The position numbers were made by a program, and so were the translations under genes. Shown here piece after piece: positions 19,606 through 31,213 of a stretch of 64,000 bases of DNA. This DNA is from Acanthococcus lagerstroemiae (lineage: Eukaryota > Arthropoda > Insecta > Hemiptera > Eriococcidae). The stretch spans positions 38,994,001 through 39,058,000 of the forward strand of contig CM063106.1 of the NCBI GenBank assembly GCA_031841125.1, read 5' to 3'. Positions within the stretch are counted from its first letter, which is position 1; each line of letters opens with the position of its first letter. The notes beneath the pieces were generated by a model. That model saw nothing but the letters and a program-made list of their open reading frames with translations, made no database searches and was not told the origin of the DNA.

Positions 19606-21190
19606 GAAACTGAAGAGGCTGGCACAGTCAGCGATCCAAAAGCTCCAATTCGGCGCAGCCGTCAGCCTCGATATACAGAATTCGTTTAACACGACGCCAT
19701 TCCATGGACGCCCATATCAGTACCCGCGTACCTACACGAAATTATTCGGGACTACTTTCGAGGCCGGTTAATTGTCGCGAAAACTGCTACGGACGTGGTG
19801 CAACTAGAGATGTCGTGCGGTTTTCCGCCGGAATCAGTTCTTGGTCCACTCCTTTGGAACATCGCTTTCGATGGACCTTGCGAGCAGAGGTACCATCAGG
19901 GGAGAATATCATAAGTAGAAGATGACATTGCCACGTTCGAGAGCAAGGTGAATGCGAGACTAGAGGCAATGCCCCGTAGGATCGAGTCGGCGGGGTTGTG
20001 CCCAGCAGTCCAAAAGACGGAAGCAGTGCTATTTACAAGTCGTCGACGGTACATCCCCTTACTTTCGCTTTAAGGGAACAGTGATTGCGCACTTACAGCC
20101 CTGAAGTACCTGGAGCTGCGGTTCGACGAGAAACTGTCCCACCGAGAACAAGCTAGGAGGACAGCGCAGAAAGCGGAGAGAGTCGTCACCGGATTAAGCC
20201 GACTCATGTCGAACCTAAGAGGGGCCGATAGAGAAGAAACGTAAGCTGCTGGAAAACGTTGCCATATTTGTCCTCCTATATGGCGCTCCAATCTGGTCCG
20301 ACGCCATCGGAGCCAAGGAGTACAGAAGAACCGATCTGGTAAGGATCCAACGGAAGGTTGTTCTACGGTGTGTCAGCGGCAATTGCATTGTATCCACAGA
20401 AGCAATTTGCGTAGAAGCAGGTATACCACCGAGAAGATGCTACCGAAGAGCAGAGCGGCGCTACGGGTCAACCGGGATATGAGACAATCCACGCTCCGCA
20501 TGTGGAACGAGCGGCTCTTCCGCAGTGCCAAAGACGAGTGGACCCGTCCGCTAATACGCAATCTCGACGCACGATTAGGCAGACGCCATGGCCAGATGAA
20601 CTTTTACCCGACGCAGGTGATGAGCGGCCATGGTGTCTTCAACAAGTGCCTGCATCGTGCGAGCATAGCCGAGAGCCCGCGGTGCTCATATTACGCTGGA
20701 GGAGGGCGAGATGATGCCTGGCACACACGGTTCGAATGTCCGGCATTCGACCGAAAGAGGAAAGAAACGGCGGCCGCTTTTCGAAATGCGGGCGTTAAGC
20801 CGTTTACACGCGAGAGTCTGATCCCAATAATGCTGAAGAGTAAAGCGGGATGGGATCAGGTAGCTGCCTTTGTCAAGAAGACTTTCAGCGACAAGATGAC
20901 ATTGAGTGACAAAGACAAAGGTGGCTGTCGCAGTACCCAGTACCGGCACTCGCCATCCCATCAACATCGACAACGACGATGTCGCTGCTGCAGATAGAAG
21001 AGGAAGACTCGGCGCAACTCGACATCGAAGAAGACGAACAAGACGCCGTAGATTCGTCGCCGAGAAGAGGCGAGAGGAGAAATGGTGGTATAAGGGCTGT
21101 CTACCTCAAAGCGTTTCTCCTATCCTGACGCAGGCCCAATCGAAGTAATTCCAGGATAGGGAGCGCAGTGTCTCGGGGCCAATTTGGCGT
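19606..21190 (+). mobile_element. 5'-truncated, decayed R1-clade LINE
   Basis: The relic starts inside the reverse transcriptase palm. GAAVSLDIQNSFNT (about 19652-19690) corresponds to the first catalytic aspartate motif, and FRRNQFLV and GTSLSMD stand where PQGSVLGP and NIAFD occur in the family. Further on come LKYLELRFDEKLSH (about 20100-20140) and the R1-type C-terminal zinc-knuckle domain. Stops and frameshifts occur before 20368. Downstream is an arginine-rich end and a short 3' region finishing near 21190. R1-clade elements often sit in rDNA, but no rDNA flank is visible here. Confidence 0.75.
20368..20997 (+). pseudogene. R1-clade ORF2 C-terminal fragment with zinc-knuckle region
   Basis: This 209-residue open frame covers the C-terminal half of an R1-type ORF2. 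It holds a block like RVNRDMRQSTLRMWNERLF, then RRHGQMNFYPTQVMSGHGVF, and then a cysteine-histidine segment. In that segment CSYY replaces the usual C-x2-C, while H-x4-C (HTRFEC) is retained. It continues with an AFDRKRKE block and a KSKAGWDQVAAFVKK block, and drifts into repetitive HRQRRCRCC after a probable frameshift at about 20920. The overlapping frame 20906-21148 carries an arginine-rich tail. It is not a stand-alone gene. Confidence 0.75.
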
Positions 21191-21446
21191 GCGTACACCG
21201 CCATACGCCCCACCATCATCGTAAACTTTTCAGTGACTATTAGACCCTTTAGACCTTAGTAGGACTCGTTTAAATCCTGTCAAGACTTACAATATTAAGT
21301 TAGTGAAGATTCGTTAAAATTTATCATAGATTGATCACAACTTTTCATCAAAATACACCCCCGTCAATAAATTTTTAACACCAAACGTCGGATCAACGAA
21401 AGACAAAAGATGCTTCCAATATTATAAGACTGAGTGTCTGGTTAGG
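21191..21446. other. A+T-rich stretch with degenerate agactt motif block
   Basis: 21230-21345 repeats words such as cctgtcaagacttac and gttaaaatttatc in a loose pattern related to the other agtctt blocks. No gene is seen. Confidence 0.35.
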
Positions 21447-21545
21447 CCAGAGTTTCTCAAACTTTTTAGGCTCGCGGCACAGTGAACACGAAGAAAAAAT
21501 TTTGCGGTACATTGAAAAATTTTTTAGAATATTATAAAATTAGAA
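21447..21545 (+). repeat. Possible hAT-type MITE end
   Basis: ccagagtttctcaaacttttt followed by ggctcgcggcac and later ttttgcggtacattgaaaaa resembles the left end of a widespread animal hAT MITE group (CAG..TTCTCAAACTTTTT..GGC.CGCGG). No matching right end or 8-bp duplication was found. Confidence 0.35.
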
Positions 21546-22632
21546 AGTTATCGTCGTTCGTTCGACAATATGACGTCACGCGGAATCAGGCTATTGACTA
21601 AGAAAATATTTTCTTTTTTAAAAGGATGAAGATCGGAGAGCTGCCAGCTTTGAAATTTCAAATAGAAAGGTATTGAGAAAGGTACCGAAATAGGGGTTTC
21701 ATAGGTGGCTGATTACGAATATTGCATCAGATTTCTAATCAAACTTCGATTTAGGCTTCAGAATCTTGAAGAAATGAGAGAAACTGACTATTTCGAAAGT
21801 AGAACAAAGTGCTGAAATACCTACTTTTTTTTTAGTCTTGGATTCCGAATACAGCATTAGATCGTTGATCAAATCTCAATTTGAGTACCAAAATTTTATG
21901 CGGAAAAAAAAACTGGTACAAGCTGATTTAGTTTCAAACACTAAGTGCCAAAATAGGGTTTCGAATATCACACCAGATTTTAACAGTCCGCTCAACTTTT
22001 GAAGACAAATCAGCGTAGCCTCATTTTTGCAGATTTTGAGTTCCATGCTATAGTGTTTGATCGGAAATCCGATGCGACAGGTATTCAATATCTGTGTCAC
22101 ACAAAATTCCAGTTTCGACGCCTAACACATTTGGAGTAACTAGAAATCAGCCCCCCGTGGAGCCAGAATGGTTTAAGGAAAGGAGAAATAACCCCTGAAA
22201 TCTTTCGTTTGGGAAAGAAAAAAATGTCTAGTTTCTATGATGAGTGCTCCCCGGCGACTGAAGCTCAAATACCAAAAATCGGGTTCCCCCTTGTGACATG
22301 GGTTCATTTTTCCCAATTTTGCGCTAACTTAGCAGAAATTTTTTCTTAAATATTTGAAACCTATCTGTGTGTGTGTGTGTGGGGGGGGGAGGTGCATTAA
22401 AAATCAAAATTTGAAAATAAGGACCACCCTTGTTGCAAAATTATTCGACATAGCTCAGTTTCTTGGTATCTCCGGTACTTTTGATTGTTTCCCTTTGGTG
22501 AACTCCTTCTTTCCGATTCAGGGGCATGGAGGAGAAGATTCCCAAAATTTAACGTCCACCCTGATGATTAGAACCTTTGGTTCCATTTCACTGGACCATT
22601 CCAATGGATGAAACTGGGGGCGCGGATTCATA
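21546..22632. other. No gene; GT and G tracts
   Basis: A (gt)n run followed by a G run sits at 22364-22390. Short frames lack family features. Confidence 0.4.
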
Positions 22633-22785
22633 CGCGCAAATAGGTGGGGGCTTGAGAGGCTTAGCCCCCCAAACTTCTAAATAGCCCCCCAACTCTGAAA
22701 GATTACCAAAGAAAATGATACAGGGAGTGGTGTTGATTCATAATAAGGGGGCTTAAGCCCCCAAATTCTGAGCTCTATTTGCACG
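22633..22785. repeat. Small MITE-like segment with inverted ends
   Basis: cgcgcaaatag (22633-22643) pairs with ctatttgcacg (22775-22785) with one mismatch. Inside are gggggcttgagaggcttagc and ggggcttaagccccc, which pair with each other and give a hairpin-rich unit of about 150 bp. No clear target-site duplication was found. Confidence 0.4.
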
Positions 22786-25580
22786 TCTCTCGTCTGGACT
22801 CCCAGGGGAATCCAGATTAAGATTGAACTCTGGCGGTAGTAGGCAGAGTTTATAGAAGGCCGAAGTTCGTTGTTGAGGAAAAGATGTTTTTTATCATTGT
22901 AAATTGTTTTCGATTTTTTTTTCTCTTTATTATTCCCTCTACAAATATTCAAATAACGCTCTTTTGTTAATCAAGGTTACCAATTTTTGCTCTATTTCTC
23001 GATACATTTTTATGAAATTTCGTAAATAGAGTCTTTGAAGGGAATTATTTTAATTTTTGCCGTCGTCGATCTCTCAAACGTAACAGGGAAAAACTGTTCA
23101 AAGGAGCCCCACAATCCAGACAACTACATCCTTAGCAGTATACTTTCACAAGAAAGTTAAAAGATGTTTTAAAACATAAAGTGATGGACGGAATTGTACT
23201 TAAAACCATGGCTTGAACACTTTTTCAGCACAATCAGTGTAGCCACACTCAAAGAGCGAAATATAACAAAATATAGCGGAAAAAAGATGAAATTATTAAT
23301 GGAATTAGTCAATTTCTAAATCTTCCAATAATAATAGGTATAGTTATAAGAAAATGATTATGAAAGCATGAATTGGGTACTCTATGCCAACCGAAACATA
23401 TCGAAATTTGTAATAAAATTAGGAAGCTATATTTGCCAATTACACATTTCAGACATCATAAAACGCTGATAACACAAAAACTGCAGCAATATTCTTGTTT
23501 ATTCTGTACTCATCGAAAGTGACACTTTAGGCTGCATGAATTTAGTTCTTTCATCATATCGTAAAAACGAATATTTCTCGAATAAAATGGAAAAATATGA
23601 CCAGCTCCTATATAAAATTGATGTAAAAGTAGAGTAACTTGATTGTGGCGCTCTCCGACGGGATAAATCAGCTTAACCCTTTTTGAAACACGAAACTACA
23701 TCGGTTAGATGGCGAGTCGCATCACTTGGTAATGTATCTCTTTGGTTCAGTCTTTAGAATATCTACGAAGCCACGTGGATTTATTTCCATTCACCAACAC
23801 AAAGTACAGCAGGTCAAGTTATCAGGCTGTTCGAAAGTTCATTCGATAAAAAAGGGCCAAGAAAATATGAACGAAGTGTGCAGGGTTACGGTGAAGATTA
23901 GAAACACACTGATTCAATCACCTTCCTAGCGGAAAATTCTTTTTCACCTTCTTCCTTTTTGGTGCTCGGGACTGCGTGTACCCTCGAGGTAAATATCGAA
24001 GAGAACTAGCGTGTATAGATTTATAGCCTCGTCAACGGCTGTACAAGAGGGAAAATGTTCAGACTGCGAATATCGGAACCCTCGAAATGATTTCCTTCTT
24101 TTTCATATTTACCGCATAAGGTTCAAGCAAGGAACTCCCTATCGGCACAGATTCCTAATATTCGTCTAATTTTTTCGAATCCGCGTATCCGTATATTTTG
24201 GCGTGTACCCGTTGTATCCAGAAGACAAGGCTGGAAAACCAAAACCGGAGCGGATACAGACAGAATCTCGACACGGTATACTGGGATCGTACAATCGAAC
24301 TCGATGCAGCGTTAGATAGAATACAAAATGATCATTGATGCGAAAACGTAATAAAATGGGCAAAACGCTGGCTTGCGTATTGCTGTACAGTGCATGGAAC
24401 AAAGAGATAATTGGGAAATGCCGGCCGGAAATTTATCGTCAATAATGTGGAACGTACGATCGGCTTCGCAGCTCCATTCTGCAAAACTCCAATAACGGAT
24501 TACCCAATCGAAGCGACCGAAATGGATCGGCAAGTTCACTTTTGAAAGGACGATTGACGCGACAAGACTCCCAAGAAACATGTTCGCGTATAATATGTAC
24601 ACTTACAATTTACTCAGGTGCGACGATATCGCCAAATGAAAACGGCATCGACTCCTAATATGTGCGATCTTCACGCACAAAAGTATTTTCATGTTTTGCC
24701 GAACGAACCGAGTATGTTTGTACAGCCTACAGGCACGTAAATTGAATTTTATTGTATCTAGCTGCCGGCTGCTCCCACTCGATATTTTCAATTTACAAGA
24801 ACTGCCGGAGGATCAGATTTTCCCGAAGAAAACGGCGTTCAGATCAGCTAACAGATTCTCCGCGAAAAATACGCCCGCGAATTCTAATTTCCAGGTATTT
24901 GACCACCGAACATCTTTTACTGTTCGCATGCCACAACGTAAACGTAGGTACAAGAAGCATTTTGTTACACGTGTTATACAATATCCAATTAAAGAGGACA
25001 GCCATTCGGGAAAAAATGCCGTTATTTTGCCTTTTAAAATAGAACCTTGAAGCCCGTGGAATCTACTATTTTGCCATTTGAAAGACCTTTCTCATATCTA
25101 CATATGTATTAAGTATCTGTTGATCATTATTGAGACACTATGTGATATCACGAAACATCGTTAGGAGATGCACTCTGCAACTTAAAGCTAAAAATATCAA
25201 GGCAACCAGCGAAAGAAAGTTTCAGCTGGGGGGAGGGGTAGTAATGGCTATAGCACATACCCTAATATCTTATTACTGTAATTAATTCGTTAAGATATAT
25301 TCTGAAATGCCCTTTTTGACAGTGTTGGGGAGGGTTCTAACTTCTCCCTCATTCCTACACCGGTGATAAAGACTTCCTTTTCACAAAAACTAACGTCATT
25401 TTCTCATTAGAAAAGGGGAGTCACGACAGAGTTGCGGTAATAGTGGCAAAATACTACAGCGAACTAGTTCTGAGTGCAACTGCAGTGAGTGATCGCTCGA
25501 TAGGGGTTAGAGTGGCGGCAAAATTACCTCTCTTGGGCGTCATACAGGTTTAAGCACGAACATGTACTGCCAAACAGCAA
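22786..25580. other. Unique A+T-rich sequence, no gene supported
   Basis: No domain-bearing frame. The interval 24000-25050 is G+C-balanced and holds several overlapping 60-119-residue frames on both strands. That overlap is a sign of chance openness rather than coding. Confidence 0.4.
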
Positions 25581-25589
25581 GAACACTTT

Positions 25590-25970
25590 ATAGAAAATGT
25601 TGGTCAACCTGCTGGACGATGTCAAGGTGATACTGGATCATCTCAAGACCTGATGCACATAACGGATTTTATGGAATAGTAGGGTGCCACGGCTTGGGAT
25701 TGCGAACCGAATGGGGAGAAAGAGTACTGGCAATTTGCACAGAATGTCGACTGGTTGTAGCTAGCACCAGGTCACAACATGAACACAGATTGTGCAGATG
25801 GAAATTGAGCGACGGCCATACACGTATCCAGATCAATTATGATACGGCAGAAAACAGAGGAAAATCGGTGATCAGCAGTGTAAAAAGTAGTCAAATGCCA
25901 ATGCAAAAACAGATAGCTAATTATTGTTGGATAGGTTCAGGCTACAACTGCGTACCAAGAAGATGATTTA
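25590..25970 (+). pseudogene. RTE (BovB-like) LINE endonuclease fragment
   Basis: The frame 25694-25966 and the adjoining upstream sequence read GCHGLGLRTEWGERVLAICT, then RLVVAST, KLSDGHTRIQIN and a NYCWIGSGYNC end. This follows the RTE/craniofacial-development-protein-2-like endonuclease pattern G.HGLG.RNE.GERLL..C, LVIAST, SPDG..RNQIDH. The IDH catalytic motif is replaced by INYD, and the N-terminal GDFN part (about 25600-25680) is broken by stops, so the enzyme is dead. The fragment ends abruptly at dispersed repeat B. Confidence 0.7.
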
Positions 25971-25974
25971 AAAA

Positions 25975-26560
25975 AAATAGTCCAACCGCTGCATAGAAGA
26001 ACATTGTTATATGGATATGTCATTCAGGCGACCACGTTCTGTAATGACAATTCTCAATGAGGCAGACTTTACCATTCAAATACCTGTACTGCACAATTTA
26101 ATAACGAATTAATACACATCTATTCATTCCATAACGTGTGAAAAAGTAAACGCATTCTGGCATTTGTGATTCCAGTCAGAGCAAAGTGCGCTCAAGCAAT
26201 GAATCTGATGTGCTTGCCCGTCTAGTGTAAACAATTCCTCTTCCCTCTCCCGTCAGACCCACATGCTCATGATTCGTTTCTCTTATCCTGAACAGACAAC
26301 AGTTGTCCATCTCGGCATTCTCCATGTCGGCCGGGCGAACGGTGATTAAACGAATGACCGCACAAAGAAAAAACGCAAATACAATAGGATGGTAACGTTT
26401 TTCTATGGAACGTTTTTTGCGGAATTTTTCTCTTTCACTTGGCGAGCCATTAAGACATATCCATGTCAAAATGAAACGAATATCTACACTGCATGCAGAT
26501 ACATTGGTACACAAATATGCCTTATGACTACTAAACACGTTCTAAACATTCAGTCAATGA
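25975..26560 (-). repeat. Dispersed repeat B, copy 1 (minus orientation)
   Basis: Read on the minus strand, this segment matches 37150-37955. Shared landmarks on the plus strand here are atagtccaaccgctgcat at the left edge, ttaataacgaattaataca, ctgactggaat (minus strand), aagcaatgaatctga, tcccgtcagacc, and ggcgagccatt. It lacks the 232-bp MITE present in the other copy and so shows the empty site near 26440-26450. The nature of the repeat is unknown, and no protein or tRNA-like head was recognised. It ends directly at the RTE endonuclease fragment, which suggests that it inserted there. Confidence 0.7.
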
Positions 26561-27690
26561 AGGGAAATGTTTACATTCATCAATTCAGCATAACATGAGA
26601 CACTGTTGAAACCAGATGTTTTGATCAAGTGTGCCACTTTTCAAACATACAAATATTATGATACCATCTTTTTAAAATTTTTCAAATTTACAATTTTCAC
26701 GTATTCCTCTAAAAATGATATTTCATTCTATATCAGGCAAGTTTTTGGAAAGTGAAAATCCATCACCCATCAGTGTACAAAACTATGCTAATATCATAAA
26801 CACATAATTTTACAAGTAGCCAAGCCTAGTGCAATCAGTGCAATCACTTTTTCTTCTTCTTCTCTAGTTGTCACGGACTCTGCAAGAGGGCGCAAGGAAC
26901 CTTAGCATTAGTGTTCATTTGCCTACACTAGTAACAGATGCTTGATAATTATTGTTCGCTAATCATTTGATGTTTTTCGGGTCGGCTAGGAGGCATCAGA
27001 ATTACCTAGTGTTTATGTTTAGTGTTATGTTTGATTACCACGTAGAACACGTTGAAACGGAAAATTAACTCTGAACGCATTAAACAGAATAATACGGAAA
27101 AGGAATTCTCGTTATCTTTGTGGGTTTTGGAATTAGCTGTGTGTTCTATCGTTCTGCGTTGATCGGGTATTCTTCCTGAAAGTTTTTATTAAGGTCATCA
27201 AAGCCGTTAACATTCAATAATTACATTGTTTTGATTATTTCATGATTAATTATAACTATTATTAAGCGACTTTCTATCGGTCTTATGTGAATGCTGAGTT
27301 TTTAGCGCCTGAAGAGTTATGATTTCCTCATCCTAAGATGCCACCTGAATTGGTTAAATTGAGTAATAGAAGAACGTTTTCATCTGTCACCAGTTACCAG
27401 TAGTAGCAAGAAGTGAACAAGTTGTAATATGTAGCATGTAAAGACGTTATCAGTAAATCAGTATGTTGAAGTGCACATTATGATTGTATCGATGTCTTGT
27501 GTAACATTATTCAAACAAATCAGTCATAGGATATGTGTATGTCATACCTATGCGTATAATTTATTATTATCAAGGGAACAGAGAATCTGCTAGCGTGAAT
27601 ATTAATACGTTGTTTTCATTCCCTTAGAAGTAGATAGTTGTTTGCTAATCATTTGATGTTTTTAGGGTCGGCTAGGAGTAGTGTTGGTCT
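26561..27690. other. No gene; two 39-bp direct repeats
   Basis: Segments at 26954-26992 and 27640-27678 match at 37 of 39 positions (core gctaatcatttgatgttttt) and bracket 647 bp of otherwise unremarkable A+T-rich sequence. The cause is unknown. Confidence 0.55.
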
Positions 27691-28719
27691 TTTATCTGTC
27701 GATCGATTGCTCTTCAGAATGAAATCTTCGACCAGATGGTCGAAGTGCGAATGTAGCGGAGCCTGCAGCTTCGCAGTCTGAAGCCTTTTGAACCTACCAT
27801 ATGCTGTTGGTGTGTGCGTAGTGTTATCCCAATTACCTTTCCTCTATCAGCTTTTATATCCCGGAACAAAAGACCTTAAACATGATTACCAATAGGTCTT
27901 TTTCCTGATCTGATACATTTTCCAAGGACCGCTAATAAGAGATAGGCCAGTCTCTAATTTTTCAGTCGAGCTGACCCTCTTCCAGCCGCAAGCTGCTTGT
28001 TGTTTTTTTGTGTTTTTTTTTTTTTTACTTTTGTAAAATGGACAGGTGTATCAGTGCACACTGCATACTGCCTGATTCCACCAGTGACACAAGATACTAT
28101 AGTCCGCCCAGCGTAATTTGGTACTCTTCATTTTGTTGCAAGTTGTCAGGTTTACTCAAACTAACGCTCCTGTTTTACTAGGTAGGTGCGTCACACTAGT
28201 TAATTACACGCAGATGAGTTAATTTAATTCACCTGTACACAATGACAAAAGGGTCGGAATCATTCATTTTGTATAAACCAGTTTTTTGTCTCATCGTTCT
28301 ATCTTACTCCTATGCCGAGATATACATATGTACAGCAGTTTCCTAGATCCTTCCATTTCTATGTAACGAATGAACAAGATGACTCTGATGTGCAGGTACT
28401 GTTATTTGAAATACATAAACAGAAGACCATTGAAAATCGGGTTCTTCAGCGTCGTAGGACAAGATACGAATGTTAACATATACTGGCCGGACTATACTTA
28501 GGTACTCCTAACAGAAGCAATGAACGAGAATTACATCTGCAATGAACGAAATCGCGCATGGGGAACTATAGCAGATATTGCGGTGTATACAGAAAAATGG
28601 ATGATGCAACAATTGCTGCGATGACGTCATTACTGTGACATCTGAGATATCGGTAAAAATGTGACGTATAGATTTTGGTTAACCACCAGCCGATAGAATA
28701 CCTCTGTTAAAAGAAGAAA
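27691..28719. other. Unassigned; possibly part of the split RTE element
   Basis: No domain is recognised. A poly(T) run of about 17 lies at 28009-28026. The sequence joins the reverse transcriptase relic beginning near 28720 and could be LINE-derived spacer, but this is not demonstrable. Confidence 0.3.
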
Positions 28720-30640
28720 CATGTATTTATGTGTATCTCACAGACAACGAGATAAAGAAGCTTGCTTGGGAAGTCAACGCGAGCCATGGATGACAGGGAA
28801 AACTGAATCGCATGGCACAATAAAACTGCAGAAAGGACAGGGAGGCTATGAGGATAGGATAGACGAAGAAATGAAGGGACACACAGACAGGAATGGAGAC
28901 TGCTAGTGCACTATACAAGAAAGTCAAGCAGATCACCAAAGTCTTCAAACCACGGGTTTGTAATATGAAGAACGTGGAAGATATAGTCATCTGGGACCAA
29001 CAAGAAATCCTAGAAAGATATGGAAAACGCACTGTGAACAAATATACCAAGAAGATACAATAGAGGACTATGAGGTTACATTAGAATATGAAAACGAATC
29101 AGAAATCCTGACTCGAAAATGAAATAAGAGAGGCGATTCCTGCGATGAAGAAACACAGGCAGAGTTAATACAAGCACTTTGAAAATGGCGTCAAAGTGCT
29201 CCTGAAATTGTGCAGTGAGGTGTGGCGCAGGAAAACGTGGCCTCTGGAGTGGTGCAAATTCCCGTCTGAAGAGTATTGTCTCTCAGGCAATTAAAAAATT
29301 TCCTGAACAGGTAATTGTTTGGTAACTTAGTAGTCCTGTGTTCTGATTGGTCGAAGCGGTCGAAGAATTGCCAGCTTAAATACTTTTTAATACCAGAATT
29401 AGCAACTTTTGTCAATGCCATTTTTTGCCGCATTTTTGCAGACGGGTTAGTACTAATTCACCTACATGAGAAAGATGATTAGGCTATATGAACGATCGAA
29501 TTATAACTTTAACCCCCATGCGAGTGAAGTTCTCCTAAGAATTATCAACAGTTATTTGAAAGCTTTTCTCAACTGGCAGATACCTCCAAAATAAGCTGGT
29601 TCCATTTCTGGGTGAGGAAATAGGGAACAAATCTTGAACATCCGCCAGATAATCGAGAAATTCAAAAATTCAGCATCCTCGCTGCCTTATGCTTTATAGA
29701 TTATGCCAAGGCCATTGACTGTGTTGAATGTAAAAGACTATACGAAGCACTACGTGAAATGAGTATACCAATCCACCTATTAGACATGATGAGGTCGCTG
29801 CACTCCTGTGAAGAAAACGATATTGTTGTAAGAATCGATAGTGAGGAATCAAGGATGCGCCCTATCGCCGCAACTTCCTAATATAATATATGGAAACCAG
29901 AGGGCGCTAAGCGAACTGGCGAGGCGGATTCTCTGTCGCTGGAAGGAAAATATCCGATATCTTGATGACACCTCGTTAATCGGAACAAATGAGACTGGGA
30001 TGAATCTGATCCAAAGAGTAAAGACTGCTCGCGAGCAACTCGATCTACACATCTACACATTCATTCAGCCAAAACCAAAGTGATGGTTATTGACAGGACT
30101 GAATGTCTTCAGTAGAGTGACAAGCTGAACGAATTCGATAAAGTGGAGACGTATACTTAGGCTCCTTGGTGGAAGCACGCGGAGGATCAGCTAGTGAAAT
30201 TCCGGGAAGAACAGGGCTCGGGAAAACAGCAATGGTACGACTACGAAACATGAAAGGCTGCCGCACGCTCATCCTTCCGATGTCTCTGTATGCTCCAGGG
30301 ACATAGATACCTTCGACTGGTGTAAAATGCTGTGCATCCCATTGGACAGCACGGCCGACAAACGCATCGATAACAGAGTTGAGGGAGTCTCAGAGACGGA
30401 GTTCTCTGTGTGAAAGGAGAAGCTTGAACTATTCTGAACATATAGCGTGCAGAAGTTGCGAAAATTAAGAGCCAAACATCATGCTTGCGAAAGTTTCAGG
30501 TAAAAGAGGCAGAGCAGGATCGCCAACACGATGGACGGAATGCATCCGAAATCGGCTGAGTTCAATTGAGTGACGTGGGGGAGGAGTTTGTAGGAAGTCA
30601 AAACAATCTTTAACGACTATGACCTTGATAATGATAATGA
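28720..30640 (+). pseudogene. RTE (BovB-like) LINE reverse transcriptase relic
   Basis: Fragments in plus-strand order are: a linker with KKVKQITKVFKP and WDQQEILERY (about 28910-29020); CEQIYQEDTIEDYEV (about 29030-29080); a degraded fingers region; FIDYAKAIDCVECKRLYEAL (about 29690-29755); an RYLDDTS box where the family has RYADDT (about 29955-29975); HSAKTKVMVIDRTECL (about 30060-30110); and a C-terminal GSPTRWTECIRNRLS (about 30518-30565). The sequence then runs into a tgataatgataatgaaataa tail near 30620. Many stops and frameshifts show a dead copy. Together with 25590-25970 it may be one element split by about 2.7 kb. Confidence 0.75.
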
Positions 30641-30790
30641 AATAAATGAATCAAAAATAATTGATAAAATAAAAAATCCGATTCTACGAAGTAGTTATCC
30701 TGGATAAATACATATGTGACCTATCCGTTCTTAGCTGTGAAGCCCATACATGGTCCCTAACAAAAAGACAAACATTAAAACTATAAATTA
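30641..30790. other. A-rich spacer
   Basis: Short A+T-rich sequence between two LINE relics, with no feature seen. Confidence 0.4.
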
Positions 30791-30799
30791 CGCAAAGGG

Positions 30800-31151
30800 C
30801 CATGGAGAGATGGATTCTAAGGGTAAGGCTGAAAAGGTAGAGTAAGCAATAGAGAGATGAGAAGAAAAACTCGAAGTAAATATAGGGGCGACAATGAAGG
30901 AACTAAAATTTGTCTATGCGGGATATATGGTAAGAATGAGGGAGGGCAGGTGGAATAGAAAAATGACAGATTGGACCCTATAAGAAGGAGTATGAAGGCA
31001 GGGACAACCGGGGGGTACGGTGGAAGGATGAAATACGAAATCGAGTGGGAATAGCGTGAAGTATAGCTTAGGACGAGAGTCCTATACCCGACAGTGAGCC
31101 GATTATATTTAAGACAGTATTTTGTATCTAAGATAATGCATAATAAAAGGC
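30800..31151 (+). pseudogene. 5'-truncated LINE 3' end (same group as the 439-4475 LINE)
   Basis: The decayed translation reads ERWILRVRLK at the start, a GYGGRWKDEIRNRVGIA-like block (about 31010-31055) and a terminal region. These parallel MERSILNLKRKDK and RRWRDEITRRVGIA in the LINE at 439-4475. The copy is 5'-truncated to about 350 bp, broken by stops, and followed directly by an (ATT)n array that is probably its expanded tail. Confidence 0.65.

Positions 31152-31211
<60 letters not shown>
31152..31211. repeat. (ATT)20 microsatellite
   Basis: About 60 bp of uninterrupted tat/att trinucleotide. It follows a LINE tail and probably arose by expansion of a short tandem 3' tail. The long asparagine run predicted on the minus strand is an artefact of this array. 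Confidence 0.9.

Positions 31212-31213
<2 letters not shown>

Noticed and set aside
24691..25050. 119-residue frame, possible exon
   Set aside because: It overlaps a 96-residue frame in another phase and matches no recognised motif. Too weak to report as a gene.
31152..31211. Regularly spaced repeat as a CRISPR array
   Set aside because: It is an uninterrupted trinucleotide repeat without spacers, in a eukaryotic context.
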